Below, in pieces: positions 11,370-23,639 of a stretch of 64,000 nt of DNA; the stretch's first letter is position 1; each line of letters begins with the position of its first letter. Source of the stretch: Hyparrhenia diplandra. Lineage: Eukaryota; Streptophyta; Magnoliopsida; Poales; Poaceae. The stretch is from positions 93,927-157,926 of the forward strand of contig JADLZK010007310.1 of assembly GCA_015847255.1 (NCBI GenBank), in the 5' to 3' direction. The position numbers and the translations under genes were made by a program. The notes below the pieces were generated by a model that was not told the origin of the DNA, did not search any database, and saw only the letters and a program-made list of their open reading frames with translations.

Positions 11370-12854
11370 TGTTGGTATTTATTAAGTGCTAAAAGAATAT
11401 GAAGGATTCATAGCAGTTTAATGTAACACCTACCATTGTAGATTTTCCCTAGGATGAGTATTCTAGAGTATCGTATCCACAGGGAAGCGTTGGCTAAAGA
11501 ATCTAATAAGTCACAATCATGTATCTACTAACTTAGCAACCACTAAACTAAGTGAAGGGGGTAAATGAGTAAGATAAGAGTTATGCATAATTTAAATCAC
11601 ACCAGAGAATTCCTAATGATAAATGTATAGTAGCACGTTGAGAGGACAACGGGAGAGATCTAGGTTCCTATGTACTTCTCTACTGCTTAGGTTCTATGAT
11701 AGCAATCATACTAATGCACTTTTGAGCAACAGATCCTTTCCAACTCTCGAGAAAGACTGGGAAGAAGGTAGTTGGAAGAAGGCTGCCAAAAGCTCTACGA
11801 AACACCAATCCGAACGTAGTGGACTACATCGGCCTATCAGGGCTGTCACCCCTAGAGCTACCACAACTATCCGTGAGATTGGGTGCAATCTTAGGTAATC
11901 TATAGCCTAGACACCATGCCTATACTATTGATTACTACTCTAGCTACCATGAATAACTAGAGCCCTCAATACGAGCGGAGATCCCATGCAATAGCATAAC
12001 AACTATACTTAACCAAATATATGAAAGTCATGGAAGTAACTAGAGAAGATAAATATATTAATCATAAGTCTTACAAAGGAAGGATACAAGACATACCAAA
12101 CTCTGAAGACATCTCTAGAACCGGAGCGTAGCTCCGCTCTCCCTAACTCTCTAGTTGCTAATCTACTACATTGGAGAGTCTAACCCTAATTCTCTAGTGG
12201 AGAGGTTGTCCTCACATTGGGACACCTCCAAGACCAACAGGTCAAGAGATAATGAATGGAATGAATTAGGGTTTCACCACAAGGCGGGGGTCTTGTTATA
12301 TAGGGGTCTCCAGGGCCTCCCTCCTAGTTCCCAGAGGGCAATGTGGTACTAACCCTTCGACCATGTATTATGCTAATGCACATAGGTTTAGATGGGCCGT
12401 AATTCGTGTCCGGGCCTTCTAGAGTCTTCCATTGGATGCACCATAGCCCTTGGATCCAACCGACCTTGATAGATGGACAGGATGGCTCCTCAATGGCGGT
12501 TAGGAACCGACGTCGAAGCTGAGGCTGACAGTGGACCCTATGGCCGCGGCCGCCGCCTACTACTAGGGCGGGCCGCCCGCACACCGCCAGTGGGCCCCGG
12601 CTTATGGGTCGCGGCCTTCGGGTGTCTTCTCGGAATGTTCTTACGTGGGTTTCAAGTTGGATTGCTTCACGGATACGTCTTTATATCGTAGGGCTTGCAA
12701 ACTCTTGGGCATATTCCTGTTTAATCCCTAAAAATATATAAATCACCAAAACTCATTATGTCAGTAAAGCCCCTATACTATGTTGATATTCATTTTAAGC
12801 CCTTATTTCAGTTTTAAAAACCCTATATATTTTATGCTATAACAGGTGTCAACA
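11370..12854 (-). mobile_element. Solo LTR nested in gag-pro of element B
   Basis: A 1485-bp LTR has termini TGTTGGTATT and GTGTCAACA on the plus strand and perfect 5-bp target duplications GTGCC (11365-11369 and 12855-12859). The minus-strand reading starts TGTTGACACC and follows the same course as the LTRs of B and D: AAAATATATAGGG, CTAATTCATTCC, GGCGGCCGC block, TATATAACAAG. No internal domain or second LTR is present, so it is the product of LTR-LTR recombination. It splits the gag of B and must be younger than B. Confidence 0.93.
12296..12302 (-). promoter_or_regulatory. TATA box of the solo LTR
   Basis: Minus-strand TATATAA in the same context as in the LTRs of B (GGTCTTGTTATATAG on plus), downstream on the sense strand of a GC-rich block. 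It could still drive minus-strand transcription into remaining B sequence. Confidence 0.55.
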
Positions 12855-13490
12855 GTGCCCTCTTTAAGCTGGTGCATTCCTCTTGATCTCTTGTAGGGTT
12901 GATGTTCTTCGTTCCATCTCTGGTTGGAAGGTATCTTCTCCACAAGTTCAATAGATTTAATGAGTGTGATAGGAAAGCACCTCAACAACAGCGTCCATGG
13001 TCTCATGAGTACCAATATTGTACTTGTGGTAGAAAGTCCGCATGAGTAGCCAGTTCTCCATCCCGTGATGTGGTTATTCAGAAATATAATCTTGAAAGTG
13101 TTCCCACACTTTAGGGACGGATTCATCTTGTTGTTGCTGGAAATTGGATAACTTCTCCGTAAGGCACTTGTCTTGCATATAGGAAAGAACTTGACTAGGA
13201 AGGCAGTAAAGCAGAGTGACCATGTAATATTTTTCTTTATCAGCGTAGAACCACTACTTTGCCCTCCCAATGGTGAGAATGGGAAGAGGCGAAGTAGGAT
13301 GGTGTCTCTTGGTACTTTTCTTAATGGTGTAAGTCTTTGTAGACCTCCCTAAAAAACGTTGGAGATGAGCACTCACATCTTCGTGTGCCTTTCCACAAAA
13401 TTGGCTAGCTTGTAACATGTTGATGAGCCCGTGCATGAGTTGAAAGTCATTGTCCCCAATCTCAACCGCCAACCTATTTACCGTAGCTGA
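12855..13490 (-). pseudogene. gag remains of element B
   Basis: Two overlapping minus-strand frames match the plant retrotransposon gag domain. The upstream one (13254-13472) has FQLMHGLINMLQASQFCGKA and EDVSAHLQRFLGR, the expected helix before the capsid core. The downstream one (12803-13270) has LVKFFPICKTSALRR, corresponding to the usual FLxKFFPxxKTxxLRxxI, and then NQRWNEEHQPYKRS. The product would coat retrotransposon RNA in virus-like particles. Frameshifts and the solo LTR at its 3' side make it a pseudogene. Confidence 0.75.
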
Positions 13491-13811
13491 AATAGAGAAC
13501 TCTCATAGTATCTTGTAGCCATAGCCTCAAAAACGGTGTTAAGCTTCGCCTTGATTAATGATCGTCAAGGGACGTAGAAGGTGTTGGAGTTTTTTTCTAA
13601 GCTTGGATCTTGCCCTTCCGATACTTATGGATCTTCAATATAATTATCAGGACGGTCACTCCAATTCATTCATTACCCCGCATAAGATAAACACAAGTAG
13701 ACAAAACAAGGGTAATCCTATTCGAAAGTAGTGACTAATGGTGTCCTCAATACCTTACGTGATGCAAGTGATATCAATCTATCCAAATATGTGTGTTCAT
13801 TTGGCTAGCAC

Positions 13812-13836
13812 CCTTCCCAAGAACGGCGCCGTAAAT
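13812..13836 (-). other. Primer-binding site of element B
   Basis: Just inside the 5' LTR the minus strand reads AGCATTTACGGCGCCGTTC followed by TTGGGAAGGG. The core CGGCGCCGTT matches the complement of the 3' end of plant tRNA-Asp (TGGCGCCGTTGCCGGGGA), with mismatches in the distal half. It fixes the minus orientation of the element and supports Athila-type affinity. Confidence 0.7.
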
Positions 13837-13839
13837 GCT

Positions 13840-15608
13840 TGTTGACATTTCTTAACGCAATCACAAAAAGAATGGATTAAGACCCACTCTTAGGACGGGC
13901 CGTAAATGTATAAATGGTATCTATCTAATAAGTTACCTTGGATGTGGAGTTAATCTCACATTCCAATAAAAGTCGAGCGGAGAGTTAGTAAAGTTAGACG
14001 GTGTTAGTTATGGTGTGTGACTCTGTAACATTATCTATGGTGGAGTTAATCTCACCACGATAGGCACAAAAGCTATACCACACATTCTAGCATTGCCAAT
14101 GAAACTAGTCTGTCACCCTAGTTAACAACGCTAAGAAATGCACGAATGGTATTCTTAATATGAAATTTGATTCTCTTGCAATAAATATGAATATGATATC
14201 CGCAGTTTAACGAGATAGAAACACCAATGTAGCACTTCATCGGGAGTAAGTCCGTGTATCATATTTATATGTTCCATGGGGAAGGGTAGGATATTGGTAG
14301 ATTGATTAAGGTCACATGCAAAGGTGGTAAAAGTAGAATAACCATATGTAATCTAACTACTCAACAGGGGGTAAGTCATATAAGGATAATAAAGATAAGT
14401 GATAAGTGCCAAGTCAAAGATCATCGTATGCCACTAGAATGGTCATAAAAGGGCAAATAGATGGTATAGGTAGAATAGACAGTAATATTCCTATGTTACT
14501 CCTACTTATATGTCAATGCATACTACGATTAGTGCAAAGACACCTAGCAATCATGGCAGGAAAGCAATATATCTACACATGGTGAACATTACTAAGGAAG
14601 ATTAGGAACGAAACCAATCTACCATAGTAATAAAGCTCAACTAGCCCTACATTCGTGGGGTGGACTACAAAGGACTCAATGGGAGTATCACATCCACGAT
14701 CTACCACACGTCCCAGAATATAGGGTGATGTCGCAGCAAACGTTGTATAAACACCACGTTTACACATTGTCGACCACCCACATAGTGTACATCTAAGTGG
14801 GCGCTATACGACTCCATGCTTGAATATAAAGACAATCTAGCTATACTAGATATATAATCATAATAGACATTGAAACATATAACTAAGAATGTAATCATTA
14901 AATAGAGCAACGTCATAGCAATTATAAATAACCAAAATACTTACAAGATCAAATACAAGAGAGAAGCCACAAGAAGCTCGGCTCCCGCTACTTCTTGACG
15001 ATCAGGAATTCAAGACAATACTTGACTTCCTCTAGAACTAGCCTAGATAGCTAATGCTCTAATATGGTGGAACTAGGGCTTGGGATCTTGACTTGATGAC
15101 TTGGAGTAGAATGAGTTGGAATGAATTAGAATGAATTAGGGTTTCACCCAGGGGTCAGGGGGTCTTGTTATATAGTCCCGGAGGATGCACCACAACCCTT
15201 GGATCAAACTGACCTAGATAGACGGACTAGATTGCTCCTCAATGGCGGTTGTAACCGACCAACGAAGCAGAGGCTGACAGGGGGCCCCACAAGGGCGGCC
15301 GCCCTCAAGCTACTAAGGCGCCGCCTCGGCACACCGCCAGTGGGCCCTAGCTTTAGTGTCGTGTCCTACGGGTGTCTTCTAGAATGTTCTTGACTGGGTT
15401 CCAAGTTGGATTACTTCGTGGATACGTCTTTATGTCATAGGGCTTTCAAACTCTTGGGCGTTTTCTTGTTTAATCCCTGAAAATATATAAATCATCAAAA
15501 CTAGTGGAATTATGTTAGTCAAGCCCCCTGTACTATGTTAATATTCATTTTAAACCCATATTTTTGTTTTAAAAACCTCTATATTTTATGCTATAAGGTA
15601 TACCAACA
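13840..15608 (-). repeat. 5' LTR of element B
   Basis: The partner of 5074-6842, 1769 bp by its termini: plus-strand TGTTGACATTTC to TACCAACA. The sense reading is TGTTGGTATACC...AAATGTCAACA. It is followed immediately by the target duplication CACGT and satellite. The TATA sequence lies at 15168-15174. High identity to the other LTR, apart from patches at CAG/CTG sites, argues for a recent insertion. Confidence 0.93.
15168..15174 (-). promoter_or_regulatory. TATA box of B 5' LTR
   Basis: Minus-strand TATATAA at the same LTR position as 6403-6409. It should set transcription start for the element RNA about 30 bp further along the minus strand. Confidence 0.6.
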
Positions 15609-17903
15609 CACGTGTTTAGAGTGAAATCTTGGAATTCCATAGAAAATCTCTATGTCGACCTACGCACCGAAGAAATAAGAAGGGGAACGACATGAAAGGT
15701 ACATAGGAGTTAGGGTGGATAGGTTAGATGATGGTAGGATCAATTACATTGCGTTCCCCAAACCGTTAATATATGTTTACGGATGTGACATTAGGGATCG
15801 CTAGCGCCGATTTTAGCGTGAACTCAAAACAAGAAGTTTCCAATCCGGCTATAATCGAGCAAGACTTTTTCACGGTTGTGGAATCAAATGCCTCAGCCTA
15901 GAGAACCTAAACTTGAAGAAGTGGACCATTAGAGAGTTTTTCTAAGATTCACTTGTCATAGGCCTCAAAGTAGCACATGTTTAGAATGAAATCTTGGAAT
16001 TCCATCGAAAATCTCTGTGTCGACCTATGTACCAAAACAAGAAGGGGAGCGACATGAAAGGTACATAGGAGTTAGGGTGGATAGGTTAGATGATGGTAGG
16101 ATCAATTACATTGCGTTCCCCAACCGTTAATATATGTTTTCGATGTGACATTAGGGATTTGCTAAGCGCCCGATTTAGCGTGAACTCAAAACAAAGAGAA
16201 GTTTCCAATCCGGCTATAATCGAGCAAGACTTTTTCACGTTTGTGGAATCAAATGCCTCAGCCCCTAAAGAACCTAAACTTGAAGAAGTGGACCATTAGA
16301 GAGTTTTTCTAAGATTCACTTGTCATAGGCCTCAAAGTAGCACGTGTTTAGAGTGAAATCTTGGAATTCCATCGAAAATCTCTCTGTGGTCGACCAACGC
16401 ATCAAAAAAGAAGGGGAACGACATAAAAAGGTACATAGGAGTTAGGGTGGATAGGTTAGATGATGGTAGGATCAATTACATTACGTTCCCCAACCTGTTA
16501 ATATATGTTTTACGATGTGACATTTGCATTTGCTAGCGCCGATTTTATTTTTGAACTCAAAACAAAGAGAAGTTTCCAATCGGCTATAATCAAGCAAGAC
16601 TTTTTTTCGCGGTTGTGGAATCAAATGCCTCAGCCTAGAGAACCTAAACTTGAAGAAGTGGACCATTAGAGAGTTTTTCTAAGAATCACTTGTCATAGGC
16701 CTCAAAGTAGCCCTTGTGTAGAGTGAAATCTTGAAATTCCTTCGAAAATCTCTATGTCGACCTACTTACCCAAAACAAGAAGGGGAATGACACGAAAGTT
16801 ACATAGGAAGTTAGGGTGGATAGGTTATATGATGGTAGGATCAATTACATTGCGTTCCCCAACCGTTAATATATGTTTCTCGGATGTGACATTTAGGGAT
16901 TTGCTTGTGCAAATTTCAGCCTTGAACCCAAAACAAAGAGTAGTTTCCAATCCGGCTATAGAATCAAGCTAGACATTTTTCGCGGTTGGGGAATCAAATG
17001 CCTCACCCTAGAAAACCTAAATTTGAAGTGGACCATTAGAGAGTTTTTCTAAGAATCACTTGTCATAGGCCTCAAAGTAGCACTTGTGTAGAGTGAAATC
17101 TTAGAATTCCATCGAAAATCTCTATCGACCTACGTCTTAGAAAGTAGAAGTGAAGCGACACTAAAGGTACATACGAGGGTTAGGGTGGATAGGTTAGATG
17201 ATGCTAGGATCAATTACATTGCGTTCCCAACCGTTAATATATATTTCTGAATGTGACATTTAGGGATGACTTGCGCTGATTTCAGCCACGAACCCAAAAA
17301 ACAAAGAGAACTTTCCAATCCAGCTATGTAATCGAAGCTAGACTTTTTTTCGCGGTTGTGGAATCAAATGCCTCACCCTAGAGAAGCTAAATTTGAAGAA
17401 GTGGATCATTAGTGAGTTTTTCTAAAAATCACTTGTCATAGGCCTCAAAGTAGCACGTGTTTAGAGTGAAATCTTGGAATTCCATCGAAAAAATCTGCGG
17501 TGGACCTACGTGCACGAAATAAGAAGGGGGACGAATGAAAGGTGCATAGGAGTTAGGGTGGATAGGTTAGATGATGGTAGGATCAATTACATTGCGTTCC
17601 CCAACCGTTAATATATGTTTTTCTGGATGTGACATTAGGGGACTGCTAGCGCCGATTTTTAGCGTGAACTCAAAACAAAGAGAAGTTCCCAATCCGGCTA
17701 TAATCGATCAAGACTTTTTTGCGGTTGTGGAATCAAATGCCTCAGCCTAGAGAACCTAAACTTGAAGAAGTGGACCATTAGAGAGGTTTTTAAGAATCAC
17801 TTGTCATAGGCCTCAAAGTAGCACTTGTTTAGAGTGAAATCTTTAAATTCCTTCAAAAATCTCTCTATGTCGAGCCTACGCATCAAAACAAGAAGGGGAA
17901 GCG
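15609..17903 (+). repeat. Satellite block A3
   Basis: About six monomers in head-to-tail order, starting at the CACGT duplication and in phase with block A2. CACTTGTCATAGGCC recurs near 15950, 16318, 16687, 17058, 17430 and 17800, so the period is about 370 bp. The block ends inside a monomer after AGAAGGGGAAGCG, where the inverted relative of element C begins. Confidence 0.95.
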
Positions 17904-20900
17904 TGATGAGCCGACCAATTTATAAGAAATCAAGTATAATTCGTAATTACCGAAGCAATCGCAGATCTACACTTGAGTCCATATAAACCCGGTATTCGAA
18001 AATCTCCGAAAGTGATTTCAAACTCATCAACAACACAACAAGGATCGTTGAGCTCAGTAGTTCAAATCCGCAGTATCTCAAACCAAATTCGATATATTAT
18101 AATCGAGTGCAATGTACACATTTGTTTACAAAGTAGTTCGAGTGAAAAGGAAGCAATAGCTTTCGAAAACAAGATAGCTGTGGCGGAAATAAAATAAGAT
18201 AGTGCCAACATGATGTCACCCATGTATTAGCATGAGATAGGGAAAATATAGAGATTGCCATGCCGTAGGCATTATTCTTTACCACAGCAGCACACAACTG
18301 GACAGAAACATGCTAGACGGAGTCACCTGCAACAACGGGAATAAACCTGTGAGTACTCAATTGTACTCCGCAAGACTTACCCATCTTAAACCGAGAAAAT
18401 AAGGAAAAGACTCCAAGGATCATGCTTGGCTTTATCCGAGCGGGCCGACCGACATTTAATTTCGAGAAAAATAGGGTTGATTAGTGAGCCTACACATACT
18501 ACTTGAATTCTTCCGAGGTTAAAAGGTTATTTATTATATACATAACCATAGATCCTGTATAGTCAAGGTTAAAGACATATGCTCAATAATATAAATACTT
18601 AAAGCATAAGTAACTTGATCATAATTTTAACAAAGAAGCAACATGATAGTATAACATATATTGTGATATTAAGACTACATTGCCGTGGAAGCATCAGGGT
18701 TCTCACTAACCGGGAGAGATGGCGATTCAAATCAATTTGCAAACCACCGGGCGAATACCCCGACACAAACCAGGTCTACTTTGCAAAGGCGACCCAATCA
18801 CTCGGGGACGTTACGGGGACGTAAAGTCTCGGTCTTGCCCGGCTACCCCTTCCTTCTCGAGCACCCAAGTGGCGTAAACGAAAGTACGACCCCTCGCGTG
18901 CGCATCTTCTTGTGCCCGATTAACCACACCAACCATCACCAAATGAGGAGCGATAAAGCGAGCATGGCCGCCCCTAACATTCCTACGAGCCGTGGCTCAC
19001 GACCCAGCGGAGCCTACTAAATGCCGTGCGTTCAACTTCCGACCACAGCCGACAAAGAGTAGGTCCTTAATTGATCGGGTGGAAAGACCACAATATCCAC
19101 CCAATCTCACATGTTTTAATTTATCGGGTTCTCAACAGGCGGCTTGACAATCACCCATGTGATTGTTCACAACATAACCTCAAGTGACAGGAATCCTTGT
19201 CTCATCGCAAACATGGTAATCGAAAGCATTAACCTAGACCTCTACATAGGATGGACAACTTTCAGCAAGGATCATAATGCATCAACGTTTTCAACCATTT
19301 CCTATACTTAATGCATGAAACATATAAAAGACTCAAGTCAAATTAATTGGAAGAATTAGGAAAGGGCAAGAATGCTCAGGGGCTTGCCTTGAAAAGGGTT
19401 AGAAGGTGCCTTGGGCACTTCAGCAGCTTGACGACACGCCCTGCCTCTTCTGGAACCTCCTCTTGCTACACTTCTAGATGTGGACCTCTCCTTCCTCTTT
19501 TGTTCCTCGATTTCCTCGCGCTCTCTTTCCTTCAATCCAATATGAATATGTATGCAAGGATAATTATTAAGGAATGCATCATTGATGAGGGAATGGATGA
19601 ATGCATTATGCTGTAAGATATTAGTAAGTGCATATCTCTTCGGCAGAGACAAAATTAAAATTACACAAGAAACCCTAATATCCTACATTAAGCAAACACC
19701 CTATTTCACTAAACACTGCAATTGGCGGCTAGACATGCTGTCACTAAAATAGTCACACAGGGAGTTCTATAACTCCAAATGCAGCAAACGAATACTCGTT
19801 GGAAAGCTAACGAAATTTCCTACAAAACATTCCGTATCACCCTGACCTGATTCTGTCATCCACAGCCTTGAAAACAGCAAAAACAGAGACTCTGTTTTCA
19901 GGCAACCTACAACTTACAAAGTCTACTATAAATCACTCAAGCATGTACTTCCTCTAGGACTTTTCCAGCACGCATACCAAGTCATAATCTATCAAATAAA
20001 CTTACTGGTCAAGCCAAAAGATAAACTAATGCACATCAAATGATATTCCCTAAATATCCACTACGCATGCATGCCTTAAATATAAAAAAGCTAGAATTAC
20101 ACTAGTTTACCATAACACAATACCAGCAAGCCAATCACATCAACAGGTCCTAAACATGCTAGGAGCATACAATAAAATTATCAACACACATTACCTTAAC
20201 ATAAACATGCATTTCTAGGCTATTTTCCATGCAACATAAATATGGTAAATACATAAACACCTCAGAAAATTCTACAAAAATTACCAGAGCATCCTACTGA
20301 CATAACAAGGCTACTATAAAAATCTCATGGCAAGATCATGCACATACTGTCCTACACAAAAATAACATGCTAGCACTCAAACTAGGCATGAAAATACTTT
20401 GTACTATGAAAAGTGTCAGACAACAGATTTCTGAGTATGACAAGCTACTAAAACCTATCAAAACCAATCACACCAAGTATCACATCCAAAACCCTAGTAA
20501 TTATTTTTCTATGAATTTCCCAAGAAAGCATGGTAAATAACACATAAATCAAAAATGACATTTCCACCACAGAACCTAGGGTCAAACATATTTTTCCCAT
20601 GATGCACATCACAAAACATGAACATTTCACATAGGACCACTATTTTATCATGCACCAAGAATTAGATATGCATTTATCTATTTTCATGGCATTTACTAGC
20701 ATAAATATAAATAAATATAAAATCTACTAGAAAATACCATCTCATATTTTTCTATTGTAGATCTACTCATAAGAAGCACAACAAAATTGGTTTCACTCAA
20801 AAAGGACTTAAAATGAGCAAGATATGGAATTTACAAGCTATGCATGCAATTCTGGAAAAACATAATTTATAAAGGATATTCGCTGACAGCTGGGGCCCGC

Positions 20901-21750
20901 GTGTCGGTGACTCAGAGCAGGGGACGGCGCTGGACCGGCCGGATCTCCGCCGTCGGTGAGTTTTCCGGCGAGAGGGGGTACCGTCGGGTTCGTCTCGTCG
21001 AGATCTACAAGCCTGGTGGCCTTGGGCGCATGCTTTGGTGGACGTTAGCGGCGGTGACTCGGCGGCGGCGATGGGCGGCATGTCGTCGGCGTTTCGCCGT
21101 CTCGGCGGCGAGGCGGCGAGGCAAGGCGAGCATGGGCTTCACGGGGTCGAGGCGGACGGATCCACGGGTTGGTGGCCCGCGGAGCGGCGGGCGGCGGTGT
21201 TTGGCGGCGGCGTCTTGTGGCGGGGCGAGCGGCATGCCGCCGGCGGCGCGCGGTCGCGTTCAGCGATGTGGGGCCGCCGGTCCCAACCGGCTAGGTTCCA
21301 CCATACGGGCGTCGAGGTGAACCTGGGCGCCTGGCGCCTGGGGGACGGCGGTGAGGCTGCGGGCTGCGGCCGCGGGCGCCGTGCGGCGGCGGAGCACTTT
21401 CCGGCGGTGGCGGCGCGGCGAAGCCGCCCGGTGGGCGTTCACGTGCTCGGTTTGGATGGCGAGTGGGTCGGCGGTGGCGGCAAGGTGGCGAGGTCGGGTG
21501 TGCGTGAAATCGGAACAGCGTCGTCGCGGTGGTTGGCGCGTCGCGGCGGGCTCGGCTCGGCCGGTTTTCGGCGAATCGAAGTCAAGCGATGCGCGCGTTC
21601 TGGCGTTTCGGCTCGGCGGCTTGGCCCATGAGGTAGAAGAGGGAGGCGAGGCTCGGGGCGGCTGGAGCGGGCTAGGGCGCGGTGGTGGGCGGCGCGGCGC
21701 GGGCGGCGCGGCAATGGCCACGGTGGGCGCGGCGGCCGCTTGCTGCCGCT
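17904..21750 (-). mobile_element. Element C': inverted, truncated relative of LTR C
   Basis: The sequence from TGATGAGCCGACC is the reverse complement of the 3' end of LTR C. Matching blocks include 17904-18170 with 4590-4855, 19195-19340 with 3441-3550, and 20780-20830 with about 1930-1990. A GC-rich block (20880-21750) corresponds to 1030-1870 but is diverged. The LTR start (equivalent of 412-1000) is missing, because the copy is replaced at CACTAGTAGAAA (21751). No target duplication can be assigned. Open frames in the GC part, for example 21035-21631, look like composition artefacts. Confidence 0.8.
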
Positions 21751-21754
21751 CACT

Positions 21755-22030
21755 AGTAGAAATAAGATCATCCATGACGATTTGCTCATGACGTTTGCAC
21801 ATTTTCATCACGAGAAGGATATGTCTTCATTGACAAAATGTCTATTTTCGTCATAAGTGTGTGGCGACGAAGTTTTAGCTTGAATATTAGTGACGATATG
21901 CGAAAATAAGGTCACGAGAACACTTTAAAGGTGGTCGTCATAGATTATGTATTGCTATGTTGACTCGTTTGGCACACCTAATGATCAAACAACTTGGTCA
22001 CGGATCAGTTTTGGTAATCGTCATTAGGTA
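21755..22030. repeat. Subterminal motif cluster of the CACTA-like end
   Basis: Short words related to TGACGA and its complement recur here: CATGACGATTTG, CATGACGTTTG, CATCACGAGAAG, TTCGTCATAAG, GTGACGATATG, GGTCACGAGAAC, GTCGTCATAG, ATCGTCATTAGG. Mixed-orientation clusters of short motifs near the ends are typical of CACTA elements, where they bind transposase. Confidence 0.55.
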
Positions 22031-22054
22031 ACCTTGTCTATTTTTCCCCTGACG

Positions 22055-22560
22055 GCGTTTTTTTGGCGCCACAGCTACTTCCCCCGCTTCGCTTCCCACT
22101 TTTTTTTTTTTGGCGCCCGACTGGACGGCGTTTTTTTGGCGCCCAAACCGCTTCGCTTCACGATTTTTGCCATAGCTGCCGCTCTCATTGTAGGTTGGGC
22201 AAAGGCTTTGCCGCAGTCCTAGACCGCTCCATTTTTATTTACAAAGTGGGCTATAGGTCCCGCTTTGCACATATCGAGTTTTAGTAATCACCATAGATTT
22301 AGGTGTGTGGTTGCGTCGCGGCGTCGTGGGCCGCACTCCACCTTTTTGCATAGTGGGCCATAGCTCGCTCGGCGGCAGGTTGGGCCTTACCGGATGGGCC
22401 CGCTCCAACTTTTTTTTTGCACGGTGAGCCGCAGCTCGGTGAAAGCGGCTTGAGGGTTGCCTAGGCGGCCCGTTCCAAATTCTTTTTGCAAAGAGAGAAC
22501 GTGGCGATTTTGGGTCCCACTCGGGGTTGCGCCTTTGCGAAGTTAATTTGTTTTGGCAAA
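22055..22560. other. GC-rich non-coding stretch in CACTA-like segment
   Basis: Two GGCGTTTTTTTGGCGCC modules lie at 22054-22070 and 22125-22141. They are followed by three loosely related pieces with GTGGGC, CGCTCCA and TTTTTGCA words. No domain is recognisable in any frame; it looks like diverged internal repeats. Confidence 0.4.
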
Positions 22561-22578
22561 AAATCTGCTCCCCGTGAA

Positions 22579-22637
22579 GCATCGAACCCATGACCATACG
22601 TTGTACGGGTAGGAGTGTTACCTTTGGACTAGTCAAC
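22579..22637 (-). repeat. tRNA-like fragment 1 (pol III A and B boxes)
   Basis: The minus strand has an A-box-like TAGTCCAAAGG, then 32 bp, then a B-box-like GGTTCGATGC. This is tRNA spacing, but no full cloverleaf or acceptor stem is seen. Probably a tRNA-derived relic rather than a gene. Confidence 0.45.
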
Positions 22638-23208
22638 ATTTCTTGTCGAAGGGATGTAAGTTTTTTTATTTGTAACCTTTCAACATGATAATTGGATGGT
22701 GGCTCATTTAGTTCGGTCGATCGGAGGTGATGGCTCTAAACCCATAATCGCTCATTCTGGCGGCGACGACTGTCGCTTGGACGAGGCGGCAGCAGAGGCC
22801 TCTCGGTTTGGTGATCTGTGTCATCGAATTGTCCCCAGGTGTGTGGCGGTGGCAAAGCGGCGATGGCGAGGGTAGAGTACAAGGCTTGATTTTTTTCTGA
22901 ATTAATGTTACATATATGGATGTGTTTGATTTAGAAGAAAAATCAAAAGTTTGTTAAACTCAAAATAAAAATCTCTACAAAGTGGAGAGATAAAACACCC
23001 TATTTTTTGCAAAAGCTGTTAAACTAGAGTTTATTTGTAATTAATTAATTAAACTAGTTTTGTGTTCCAAAAATTATGAAATTTGTATGGTAGCTCACTT
23101 TTGGGTGTGTAGGATTTATGATAAAAATTTTATAATCATTGGATATGGTATTAGTGAGTTATCAATTTATCTTACAAAAATGCAATAAAAAATTGCTTCA
23201 TTCAAATT

Positions 23209-23260
23209 TTGAACCCAAGACCTCAAGCATCACAACCAACCACCTTCCATTGAGCTACAA
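23209..23260 (-). repeat. tRNA-like fragment 2
   Basis: The minus strand reads TTGTAGCTCAATGGAAGG, with an A box TAGCTCAATGG, and then GGTCTTGGGTTCAAA with a B-box-like GGTTCAAA. Orientation is the same as in fragments 1 and 3. No acceptor pairing was seen. Confidence 0.5.
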
Positions 23261-23455
23261 CTAGTTTTGATATAGTTGATGCACTTTAACGTATATATAA
23301 TCTTTCTCACACGTGAATTTAATTTTCCTTCATAAATCAAAACTATTTTTCCCGAGCACCACCCCCTCTAGTCACGTTTGTAGATGTGCCCGTCCACTCC
23401 AAGAAAAAAAAAATCAATCTAGATGAATAAAAGTTAAAAATAAAGCATAAGTGAG

Positions 23456-23512
23456 GAATTGAACTTACAACCTTTCGGTTAGGAGCAACCAAACTTAACC
23501 ACTAAGCAAGAA
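23456..23512 (-). repeat. tRNA-like fragment 3
   Basis: The minus strand has TTGCTTAGTGGTTAAG (A-box-like) and, after tRNA-like spacing, AAGTTCAATTCC (B-box-like). It is a degenerate tRNA-derived piece. Confidence 0.45.
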
Positions 23513-23639
23513 GAATGCTTTGTTTACTCTCATCATCTTGCCTTACATTAACAATGCAAAGTATGTGTTGGAGGGGAAACTAGCAGGCATGACGTTCATC
23601 ATAAGAGTTTTAGAACTGATTAGGATCTATTATTAGACA

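Larger units (their letters stand above)
5074..15608 (-). mobile_element. Element B: complete non-autonomous Athila-like LTR retrotransposon
   Basis: A 10,535-bp element lies between perfect 5-bp target duplications CACGT (5069-5073 and 15609-15613) inside a satellite monomer. The two LTRs are 1769 bp each by their termini. Orientation is minus: a primer-binding-like site lies inside the right LTR and a purine tract inside the left LTR. The internal region, without the nested solo LTR, is about 5.5 kb and shows gag and protease remains only; no reverse transcriptase, RNase H or integrase motif was found. Its LTRs resemble those of element D, so it probably depended on enzymes from a D-like element. 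Confidence 0.93.

Noticed and set aside
21035..21631. 198-residue open frame in the GC-rich part of C'
   Set aside because: Open frames exist on both strands in the same place, the composition is Arg/Gly/Ala-rich with no domain, and the equivalent region in LTR C is not conserved. Stop codons are simply rare in GC-rich DNA.
22579..22637. Functional tRNA gene
   Set aside because: A and B box matches are present, but no acceptor stem, anticodon stem or terminator was found on either strand.
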